Below are positions 44,277-51,525 of a stretch of DNA of 61,546 bases, piece after piece. This DNA comes from Tepidaquicella sp964564635 (GTDB lineage: Bacteria > Bacteroidota > Ignavibacteria > Tepidaquicellales > Tepidaquicellaceae), in NCBI GenBank assembly GCA_964564635.1, contig CAZMAR010000007.1, positions 1 through 61,546 of the forward strand, given 5' to 3'. Numbering within the stretch: the first letter of the stretch is position 1; the number at the start of each line of letters is the position of its first letter. Under the pieces are notes generated by a model. The model had not been told where the DNA came from and searched no databases. It saw only the letters and a list, made by a program, of their open reading frames with translations. A program made the position numbers and the translations under genes.

Positions 44277-44456
44277 ATGGCAAAGAAAAAAGAAGGCGCA
44301 AGAATAAATATAAAGCTTGTAAGTGTAGAAGGACCATATAAAGGCAAATCGGTTTATGTAACAACAAAAAACCGTAATAATACAAAAGAACGCCTTGAGC
44401 TAAAGAAGTATTGTAAATATACTAAAAAGCATATACTTCATCGTGAAGCAAAGTAA
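44277..44456 (+). CDS. rpmG: Ribosomal protein L33 (bL33)
   Basis: A 59-residue ribosomal protein recognised from YVTTKNRNNTKERLELKKYC and the ending KKHILHREAK, which match bL33 closely. The start is MAKKKEGARINIKLVS. In zinc-binding L33 two CxxC pairs hold a metal; here the first pair is missing (residues VSVEGPYKG) and the second is reduced to one cysteine (YCKYT). It is thus a zinc-independent (C-minus) form. It heads the plus-strand run to ndk, 11 bp before the NUDIX gene. Confidence 0.95.
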   Translation: MAKKKEGARINIKLVSVEGPYKGKSVYVTTKNRNNTKERLELKKYCKYTKKHILHREAK

Positions 44457-44467
44457 TAATTTACTTC

Positions 44468-44938
44468 TTGATACTTGCTACTCTCCTATATATGAAAAAT
44501 AAAAGGGGTGAATACCTCTTAATAAAAAGGTCTAAGGAACCAAACAAAGGACTACTATCACCACCTGGAGGAAAGTTAAACCTACAAGATGGAGAATCTA
44601 TTTTTAATTGCGCAGTAAGAGAATCATTAGAAGAGTGCGGAATAAACTCAAGCCCAAAAGACTGGAAATTAATAGGAATAGTGACAGAGAAAAATTATCC
44701 CAAAATAGGTAATATAATGATTTTTTGTCTTGAGTACAGAAAACATATAAATAAGCTTCCCAAAGAAATTAATGAGGGAAGTTTTGAGTTCATTAGCCCA
44801 CAAAAACTTTATAGATATAAACTTCCAAAGACTGATAAACTTTATATATGGAAATTTGTTTTAAGTAAAAAATGGTTCAGCATCAGAATTGATTGCACCA
44901 ATATCAATAAATTAAAATGCGAAATTGAAAATGGCTAA
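44468..44938 (+). CDS. NUDIX hydrolase (MutT-like)
   Basis: A 156-residue NUDIX protein. The catalytic box starts at PPGGKL, followed by GES and the AVRESLEECGI part (RExxEE). The box has about three extra residues (NLQD) before the GE, which is unusual. LLIKRSKEPNKGLLSPPGGKL resembles the 8-oxo-dGTP/ADP-ribose branch, but the substrate is not certain. The TTG at 44468 is the likely start because the first NUDIX strand (ILATLLYMKN) begins immediately; the later ATG at 44492 would cut into that strand. It overlaps folE2 by 8 bp. Confidence 0.88.
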   Translation: MILATLLYMKNKRGEYLLIKRSKEPNKGLLSPPGGKLNLQDGESIFNCAVRESLEECGINSSPKDWKLIGIVTEKNYPKIGNIMIFCLEYRKHINKLPKEINEGSFEFISPQKLYRYKLPKTDKLYIWKFVLSKKWFSIRIDCTNINKLKCEIENG

Positions 44939-45806
44939 GAAAATTAAATCAACAATTGAAAATAGACAAAAAAAACCTTCAAAAAGGAATCTTCACGACA
45001 CACAGAATGAAAAAGATTTTCGTTCACTACCAATAAATAAAGTAGGAATAAGGAACCTTAAGTATCCAATAGCAGTAAAAGATAAAGATATAAAAATACA
45101 GCACACTATTGCCACAATATCGATGTATGTGGACTTACCAAAGCAGTATAAAGGGACACACATGAGTAGATTTTTAGAAATAATGGAAAGTAATAAAAGA
45201 GAAATACATATAAATTCAATATTCAATATACTTGATAGAATGAAAAAAAGTTTGAAAGCCACAGCTGCTCACTTAGAGATAGAATTTCCGTTTTTTATGT
45301 GCAAAGAAGCACCAGTTTCAAAGCAAAAATCTCTAATGGACTATAAAGTAAAGTTTCATGCAGTAAAAGAAACAGATAACGAAGATTTTATAATGACTGT
45401 AAAGGTCCCCGTAACTACTTTATGCCCCTGCTCAAAAAATATATCGAAGTATAATGCTCACAATCAAAGAGGAGAAGTAACAGTATCAATTAGATTTAAA
45501 AATTCTATCTGGATTGAAGATATAATAAAAATTGTAGAAGAAAATTCAAGCTGCGATTTGTATTCACTCTTAAAAAGAGAGGATGAAAAGTATGTAACAG
45601 AAAAAGCATACGAAAACCCGCTATTTGTGGAAGACCTTGTTAGAAATATCGTTTTAAAGTTAAGAGAAAATAAAGATATTATATGGTATTCAGTAGAAGC
45701 TGAAAATTTCGAGAGCATACATAATCATAATGCATATGCTTTAATAGAGTCTGAAGATATTTTTAATAAAAGAAATCAAAACAATTTCATTATTAAAAGA
45801 TATTAA
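44931..45806 (+). CDS. folE2: GTP cyclohydrolase I type B (FolE2)
   Basis: This 291-residue enzyme converts GTP to 7,8-dihydroneopterin triphosphate, the first step of folate and of queuosine precursor synthesis. The IB type is recognised by HMSRFLEIM near residue 75 and TTLCPCSKNISKYNAHNQRGEV, which holds the metal-site Cys, followed by the C-terminal VEAENFESIHNHNAYA. A TTG six bases upstream keeps the frame open, but the ATG at 44931 (MAKKIKST) is the better start. FolE2 can use metals other than zinc, interesting next to a zinc-free L33. It overlaps the NUDIX stop by 8 bp. Confidence 0.95.
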   Translation: MAKKIKSTIENRQKKPSKRNLHDTQNEKDFRSLPINKVGIRNLKYPIAVKDKDIKIQHTIATISMYVDLPKQYKGTHMSRFLEIMESNKREIHINSIFNILDRMKKSLKATAAHLEIEFPFFMCKEAPVSKQKSLMDYKVKFHAVKETDNEDFIMTVKVPVTTLCPCSKNISKYNAHNQRGEVTVSIRFKNSIWIEDIIKIVEENSSCDLYSLLKREDEKYVTEKAYENPLFVEDLVRNIVLKLRENKDIIWYSVEAENFESIHNHNAYALIESEDIFNKRNQNNFIIKRY

Positions 45807-45858
45807 TTTAAAATTTGTAATTACTTGATGTTTGATATATACAAAACTATTTTTGAAA

Positions 45859-46311
45859 ATGAAAAATAAAAACAAAAAAATGAAAAAGTATTTTAATTTA
45901 ATTATTGTTCTGTTTGTATTTATCTTTGCGTTTATTACATCAGATATCTATGCACAAACAATGCCAACTGTCACTGTTTCAACAAATAAATCCTCATACA
46001 AACCCGGCGAAACAGGAACATTGACAATTAAATTTAAAACCGCAAATAAGGTTAAAATACCAGTTGAACCTGAAATAGAAATTACCTTAACCTCTTCTGA
46101 GGTTGAAGGGTTAGGGTTACAGCCTGTTTCCTCAAAAGGAGAATATTTAAGTCCTGCTCAGGTAAAGTATAAATTTAAAGTTTCCTCAAATCTTACAAAA
46201 GGAAGCAGTATAACAATTTCAGGCAGTGTAAAATTTGGTTACTGTAATGAAGACTCAGGAATTTGTAAAATTGGCACAAAGAGTTTCTCCAAGACAATTA
46301 AAATAAAATAA
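45859..46311 (+). CDS. Exported DsbD N-terminal-domain-like protein
   Basis: A protein of about 150 residues with a signal peptide (YFNLIIVLFVFIFAFITSDIYAQ) and one immunoglobulin-like domain resembling the N-terminal (alpha) domain of DsbD: VSTNKSSYKPGETGTLTIKFK at the start and FGYCNEDSGICKIGTKSF near the end, with a cysteine pair like the redox pair of that domain. The membrane and thioredoxin domains of DsbD are absent. ATG codons at 45859 and 45880 are both possible, and the frame is also open from TTG 45832; I use 45859. A TlpA/DsbD partner is not visible nearby. Confidence 0.78.
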   Translation: MKNKNKKMKKYFNLIIVLFVFIFAFITSDIYAQTMPTVTVSTNKSSYKPGETGTLTIKFKTANKVKIPVEPEIEITLTSSEVEGLGLQPVSSKGEYLSPAQVKYKFKVSSNLTKGSSITISGSVKFGYCNEDSGICKIGTKSFSKTIKIK

Positions 46312-46340
46312 TAATTATAATAACCTTATTTCCAAAATAA

Positions 46341-47141
46341 ATAACCACACAGGTTAATACATATTATTTTATATCTGATATTCATCTTGGCATAGATACC
46401 GGAATCTCCGGTAATCAGCGTGAAGAAATATTAATTGATTTTCTTAATTTCATTCAAAAAGAAGGCAATCAACCACTCACCAATAATCACATCGAACTAT
46501 TTATTGTAGGAGATCTATTTGATTGCTGGATTGAATATAAACAGGTTGTTCCAAAAGGTTATTATAGACTTTTTAATAAAATATATGAATTAATAAAAAA
46601 CGGGATAAAAATTACTTACCTTGCCGGGAATCATGATTTCTGGAGGGGAAATTATTTCAAAGATGAATTTGGAATTGATATACTGTTTGAAAATGTTGAG
46701 AGAATAATAGAAAATAAAAAATTTTATATAAGCCATGGTGATGGATTGGCATATAATGATCTTGGATATAGGATATTGAAAAAGATAGTGCGTAATAAAA
46801 TACTGCAAAAGTTGTATTACTTAATTCATCCTGACCTTGGAATCTGGCTTGCAAAAAAATCTTCCTCAACCTCAAGAGAATATACTAACAAGAAAGATTA
46901 TTCTGAAAAGGATGGATTGCGTGATTATGCATTAAAGAAAATTCAGGAAGGGTTTGACTATGTAATTCTTGGACACAGACATAAACCGGAGATTGTAAAG
47001 AAAGAAAATTCTTATTATATTAATCTTGGCGATTGGATAGATGATTTTTCTTATGGTGTTTATAAGAATTCAGAGTTCAGACTTTTTCAATACTATGACA
47101 TAAAATCAAAAAAAATTACTAACACAGAACTTTTATGCTGA
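46341..47141 (+). CDS. lpxH: UDP-2,3-diacylglucosamine hydrolase (LpxH) with no usual start codon
   Basis: The frame encodes a full LpxH-type metallophosphoesterase of 266 residues, which removes UMP from UDP-diacylglucosamine in lipid A synthesis. Numbering from codon 46341, the metal ligands are Asp13 and His15 (ISDIHLG), Asp58 (GDLFD), Asn97-His98-Asp99 (GNHDFW), His132 (SHGDG) and His212/His214 (GHRHKP). No ATG, GTG or TTG lies between the in-frame stop at 46338 and codon 136 (TTG 46746), which would remove most of the active site. Translation probably starts at ATA 46341 (reading M-T-T-Q-V-N-T-Y-Y-F) or another near-cognate codon, or the base was misread. It overlaps the PBP gene by 7 bp. 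Confidence 0.88.
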   Translation: MTTQVNTYYFISDIHLGIDTGISGNQREEILIDFLNFIQKEGNQPLTNNHIELFIVGDLFDCWIEYKQVVPKGYYRLFNKIYELIKNGIKITYLAGNHDFWRGNYFKDEFGIDILFENVERIIENKKFYISHGDGLAYNDLGYRILKKIVRNKILQKLYYLIHPDLGIWLAKKSSSTSREYTNKKDYSEKDGLRDYALKKIQEGFDYVILGHRHKPEIVKKENSYYINLGDWIDDFSYGVYKNSEFRLFQYYDIKSKKITNTELLC

Positions 47142-49420
47142 AAAAAAGAAAACAAAGTAAAGATTTAGACAAGTTTTTAAAAGATAAGAAGTATCGAGAA
47201 AATATTTTAAAGAAAAAGCGAAAACAAAATATATACACAACAATATTTTTATACGGTATTATAATCCTGTTTTTCTTATTTGTTGGATGGTTAATATACC
47301 TTTCTCAAACCTTACCTTCCTTATCGGAACTTGAAAATCCCCGACTCGAAGAATCAACCAAAATATATTCAGATAATGGAGAGTTAATAGATAAATTTTA
47401 TTTAAAAAATCGCACAAGAGTAACAATTGATGAGGTACCTCAAGACTTAATAAATGCGTTAATTGCAACTGAAGATAGGCGATTTTTTGACCACTGGGGA
47501 GTAGATTTGAGAAGAATTGTACAGGCATTTGTAAAAAATATAATTAGCCTTAATCTCACAAAAGAAGGTGCTTCAACAATAACACAGCAGTTAGCAAGGA
47601 ATCTTTATCTTAATACAACTGAAACCACTCTGAGTAGAAAATTAAGAGAAGCAATGACAGCAGTTCAAATTGAAAAGACATATACTAAACAAGAAATTCT
47701 TGCCTATTATCTGAATACGGTATATTTTGGAAAAGGCGCTTATGGAGTTGAAACTGCCGCTCAAACATATTTTAATAAATCTGTTAAAGATTTAAACCTA
47801 AATGAATGCGCAATATTAATAGGGCTTCTTAAATCACCTTCAAACTATGACCCTGTTACAAATCCGGAAGCAGCAAAAGTAAGAAGAAATATTGTATTAA
47901 ACTCAATGTATGAATGTGATTTTATTTCAAAAGAGGTATATGAAGCAAATATCGATGAACCAATAAAAATCTCCCCAAAAGTAAGCACCTATAGTGGTGA
48001 AAGTCAGTATTATGATTTTACTGAATATGTAAGACAGTTACTTCAGGAAAAAGCAGAGAAGTATGGATTCGATTTATATAGAGATGGACTAAAAGTCTAT
48101 ACCACACTTGATACCAGAATACAAAATCACGCAGAGGTTGCAATAAAAGAACAATTAAAAACCTATCAGAAATCTTTTAATTCATACTGGAATTGGAAAA
48201 ACCATAAGGACATTTTAAATTCAAATATTGATAAATTTATAAAGCAATCAGAAGAATATAAAAGGTGCAAGACAGAATCAGAAAGACAAAAGGTATATGA
48301 ATCAATGAAAAATAATAAAGTTATAATTGATTCTGTAAAAGCACTTGCGACAACTATTCAGGTTGGCTTTGTTGCAATGGACGTAAAGACGGGATATATA
48401 AGAGCAATGGTAGGTTCAAATCCTTTTACAAGAATAAAATATGGGCTTAATCATGCTGTACAGATAAAGCGACAGCCGGGTTCTGCTTTTAAACCTTTTG
48501 TATATACTGTAGCAATAAATGAAGGATATTCACCAGGCTATGGAATATCAAACGATCCTGTATCTGTAACTATTGATGGAAAAACCTGGACACCCAAAGG
48601 GGGAGGAACAGGCGGAATTGTAACAATAAGAGAAGCAGTAGAGAAATCTATAAATGTTGTTGCTGTAAGAACTGCTATGCAAATAGCCCCTATTGATAAA
48701 GTAATTAAACTGGCGCATGATATGGGAATTAAATCAAGTTTGCCGAATTATTTATCACTTTCATTAGGAGTTGGTGAAGTTACTCCCCTTGAAATAACAA
48801 ATGCTTTCGGAACTTTTGCAAATGGTGGTATCTGGGTAGAGCCAGTTGCTATTTTAAGAATAGAGGATAGAAATGGTAAAATAATAGAAGATGTTTCAAT
48901 GACAGCCACACACAGGGAAGTTTTAAGTGAGGGAGCTGCATTTATTATGACTGATGTTATGGAAGGGGTAATTGATAACGGTACTGCAACTTCAATAAGA
49001 CAATTTTTCCATAGACCCTGTGCAGGAAAAACCGGTACCTCACAAAGTTATACCGATGCATGGTTCATCGGGTATACGCCACAGTTTGTTGCAGGGGTCT
49101 GGCTCGGGTTTGATGATGCTCGAATAAATTTTGGTGGCTCTTATGGACAGGGAGGAAAAGCTGCCGCTCCAATTTGGGGTAGATTTATGAAATATCTTTA
49201 CTCGGATGATGATTTTGATTTTCCTGTTGAGTATTTTTATATGCCAGAAGATGTGGAAGAGGTTAATATATGCCTAATATCAGGTTTACTTGCAAACAGT
49301 ACCTGTCCTTCTTCATTAGATTTAGTACTTAAAAAATTTATGCCAAAAAGATGTAATATAACTCATATATCTGAACCAAAAGACTCTACTTCTGCAAGAG
49401 TATCAGAAGAGGAAAATTAA
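47135..49420 (+). CDS. mrcA: Class A penicillin-binding protein (PBP1A type)
   Basis: This 761-residue bifunctional enzyme makes glycan strands and cross-links peptidoglycan. After a basic cytoplasmic tail and one membrane helix (IFLYGIIILFFLFVGWLIY) the GT51 domain shows ATEDRRFFDHWG (Glu113), GASTITQQLARNLYL and AYYLNTVYFGKGAYG. The transpeptidase domain has the active-site Ser450 in RQPGSAFKPF (S-x-x-K), EKSINVVAV (SxN) and GKTGTS (Lys632 at KTGT). Length and order are normal. It overlaps lpxH by 7 bp, joining two envelope functions in one operon. Confidence 0.96.
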   Translation: MLKKRKQSKDLDKFLKDKKYRENILKKKRKQNIYTTIFLYGIIILFFLFVGWLIYLSQTLPSLSELENPRLEESTKIYSDNGELIDKFYLKNRTRVTIDEVPQDLINALIATEDRRFFDHWGVDLRRIVQAFVKNIISLNLTKEGASTITQQLARNLYLNTTETTLSRKLREAMTAVQIEKTYTKQEILAYYLNTVYFGKGAYGVETAAQTYFNKSVKDLNLNECAILIGLLKSPSNYDPVTNPEAAKVRRNIVLNSMYECDFISKEVYEANIDEPIKISPKVSTYSGESQYYDFTEYVRQLLQEKAEKYGFDLYRDGLKVYTTLDTRIQNHAEVAIKEQLKTYQKSFNSYWNWKNHKDILNSNIDKFIKQSEEYKRCKTESERQKVYESMKNNKVIIDSVKALATTIQVGFVAMDVKTGYIRAMVGSNPFTRIKYGLNHAVQIKRQPGSAFKPFVYTVAINEGYSPGYGISNDPVSVTIDGKTWTPKGGGTGGIVTIREAVEKSINVVAVRTAMQIAPIDKVIKLAHDMGIKSSLPNYLSLSLGVGEVTPLEITNAFGTFANGGIWVEPVAILRIEDRNGKIIEDVSMTATHREVLSEGAAFIMTDVMEGVIDNGTATSIRQFFHRPCAGKTGTSQSYTDAWFIGYTPQFVAGVWLGFDDARINFGGSYGQGGKAAAPIWGRFMKYLYSDDDFDFPVEYFYMPEDVEEVNICLISGLLANSTCPSSLDLVLKKFMPKRCNITHISEPKDSTSARVSEEEN

Positions 49421-49431
49421 TTAATTAAGAT

Positions 49432-49851
49432 ATGGAAAGAACACTTTGTATAATAAAGCCAGATGCGTTAAGAAAGAGAGTAGAAGGAAATATTATTCAA
49501 ATGATTCTTAATGCAGGATTTCAAATCATAGGGCTTAAACTATTAAAATTAACTCCTGAAAGAGCTGAAAGTTTTTATGAAATACATAAGGGGAAATCAT
49601 TTTTTGATGGTTTAATAAAATTTATGACTTCAGGACCAGTAATTGTAATTGCACTTGAAAAAGATAATGCTGTAGAGGAGTTCAGAGAACTAATAGGCGC
49701 TACCGACCCCCTTAAAGCAAAAGAAGGAACAATTAGAAAATTATTTGCAAGCGATGTTCAAGAAAATGCTATTCATGGGTCAGATTCTGTAATGAATGGA
49801 TTAAGAGAAGTCTCTTTTTTCTTTGATGAGTCTGAAATAATTACTTATTAA
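49432..49851 (+). CDS. ndk: Nucleoside diphosphate kinase
   Basis: A 139-residue enzyme that transfers the gamma phosphate between nucleoside triphosphates. The catalytic His115 lies in ENAIHGSDSVMNGLREVSFFF. TLCIIKPDALRKRVEGNII and the GATDPLKAKEGTIRKLFA loop are standard. It is normal length. It lies 11 bp after the PBP gene, ends the plus-strand run, and converges on the next gene with a 13-bp gap in which no hairpin is visible. Confidence 0.98.
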   Translation: MERTLCIIKPDALRKRVEGNIIQMILNAGFQIIGLKLLKLTPERAESFYEIHKGKSFFDGLIKFMTSGPVIVIALEKDNAVEEFRELIGATDPLKAKEGTIRKLFASDVQENAIHGSDSVMNGLREVSFFFDESEIITY

Positions 49852-49864
49852 ATTTTTCCCTTTT

Positions 49865-51364
49865 TTATTCTTTTGGTATTCTCATACCACTTACCACATC
49901 ATCAACTTTAGCCTTATATTCTTCCAAATAAATCTCATTGATTGTTGCTACTACGGTCACAGCATAAGTATTAGTTTTATTTTTAACCTGAAAATAGTAG
50001 CTATATTTTTTGCTTAAGTTCTCTTCTTTAAAAGGTCCGCAACATATTGCTGTAAATGAAGTATCTTTCATTTGAAATTGTTTAGCTTCACCTTTACAAG
50101 AAAACAGTACCCCATTTAAATCCTTAACTATCTTTAAATCGAAATCCCCTCCTTTTCTATTGTTTCGGTCAGTTAAATATTGAGTTGTATCGTTACTTAG
50201 TCGTAATCCCGTTACCTCGTCTGTTTTTTGCCATCCATATTTTTGATAATCCATATAAATTACTTTTGCATTAGTACTATCAATATTACTCCTTACCCAA
50301 CTTGTATCAGTACGCGTTGTATCTGATTTTCTTTCTGTATCAAGTTGCTTATTTATCATTGTGATATCAGCGGTATCTCGTTTAGTAGTATCCCTTTTCT
50401 CTTCCGTTCTTACAATTTTGGGTGTTTTTATTTTAGTGGTACGAGGTCTGGAAATAATATTGGTGGGAATATTATCTTTATCATTTTCGGAGGTTGTTTT
50501 CTCTTCTTCTTTTACAGGAACTTCATTTACAGTTTCCGGTACATCCTGAATAACAATCAATCTTTGATGTAATTCATTTTCACCTTCCTGCTTACTTGCG
50601 GCAATGGATGAATAAATAATAATTGTAAGAATAAAAATTATTATAGAAACTATAGCTCCCGTTTTAAGATTTTTTTCTATTAACTTTAAATTTTTTCTAT
50701 AGGGGTTATTTGGTTTTAATCTCTCTTCGTAATATTCTTCCCGCGTTTTTGGAATGTAATGGTATTCAGAAAGACTATCTCGTTTTTTCTGCTCTTCAAC
50801 TAAATCAGCAACCGAAGGATCAATTAAAAGTTTTTTTTTATGGGTTTGAGTATCTGAAGTAACTGAACTTAATGGTGCTTCGATTTTTTCAGATTCTACC
50901 GGATTAATTGCAACAATTATTTCAACCTCCTGTTTGCTACCATCTTCTTTTGGATTAACAAGAATTTTATTGGATTGCGTTTGTGGAGATTCCCCACTTT
51001 CTGATTTTTTATCCTTTACAATACAATCTACACCTATTTTTTTATCAGTTATAACAACAATTCTTAATAGATTTTCATTTATTAAACTTACCTGATAATT
51101 ACTCTCTTTGGATAGTAATTCTTTACTTGTTTTTTTTATCTCTTTTGATTTTTGAGTTTCTTTATCGGGCTGGGCTTTTTCTGATTCTTTTTGAAAATCA
51201 TTCTGATTTTCTAAATTTTGTTCGGAACTCTTAATCTTATTATCAACATCAGATTTTTTTCCTTCTGAATTTTCAGAAAATAAAGTCTTTTCCTCCTTAT
51301 CTACTGGGTTAATATTATTATCAGGATTATCTAAGTTTTTACTATTTTCTTGTTTATCAGTCAT
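49865..51364 (-). CDS. Single-pass membrane protein with low-complexity regions, unknown function
   Basis: I do not recognise this 499-residue protein. Residues 1-110 are highly charged and rich in Lys, Glu, Ser, Asn and Gln, probably disordered. One membrane helix lies near residues 238-258 (AIVSIIIFILTIIIYSSIAA). A second charged, Thr-rich stretch (320-370, with repeated RDTT/RTDT-like pieces) follows. The C-terminal domain, 370-499, contains FSCKGEAKQFQMKDTSFTAICCG and KKYSYYFQVKNKTNTYAVTVVA, and is probably beta-rich and outside the cytoplasm. The layout suggests an envelope scaffold or anchor, but no activity can be named. Confidence 0.72.
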   Translation of the reverse strand: MTDKQENSKNLDNPDNNINPVDKEEKTLFSENSEGKKSDVDNKIKSSEQNLENQNDFQKESEKAQPDKETQKSKEIKKTSKELLSKESNYQVSLINENLLRIVVITDKKIGVDCIVKDKKSESGESPQTQSNKILVNPKEDGSKQEVEIIVAINPVESEKIEAPLSSVTSDTQTHKKKLLIDPSVADLVEEQKKRDSLSEYHYIPKTREEYYEERLKPNNPYRKNLKLIEKNLKTGAIVSIIIFILTIIIYSSIAASKQEGENELHQRLIVIQDVPETVNEVPVKEEEKTTSENDKDNIPTNIISRPRTTKIKTPKIVRTEEKRDTTKRDTADITMINKQLDTERKSDTTRTDTSWVRSNIDSTNAKVIYMDYQKYGWQKTDEVTGLRLSNDTTQYLTDRNNRKGGDFDLKIVKDLNGVLFSCKGEAKQFQMKDTSFTAICCGPFKEENLSKKYSYYFQVKNKTNTYAVTVVATINEIYLEEYKAKVDDVVSGMRIPKE

Positions 51365-51525
51365 TTATAATTTAAATCATTAAAAATAGTTAACTTTAAA
51401 TTAATAAAAAATTCATTTTATTAATCACTTATTAACCTTTGTTATATTATATACTCAAACAATTGATATAAAGTTCATTTTACAAACAGCAATAAACTTT
51501 TAAATAAAAGAATTATTATAAAATA

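Noticed and set aside
46746..47141. 131-residue ORF taken as a separate gene
   Set aside because: It is only the C-terminal half of LpxH; the same frame continues upstream to 46341 with the full metallophosphoesterase motifs.
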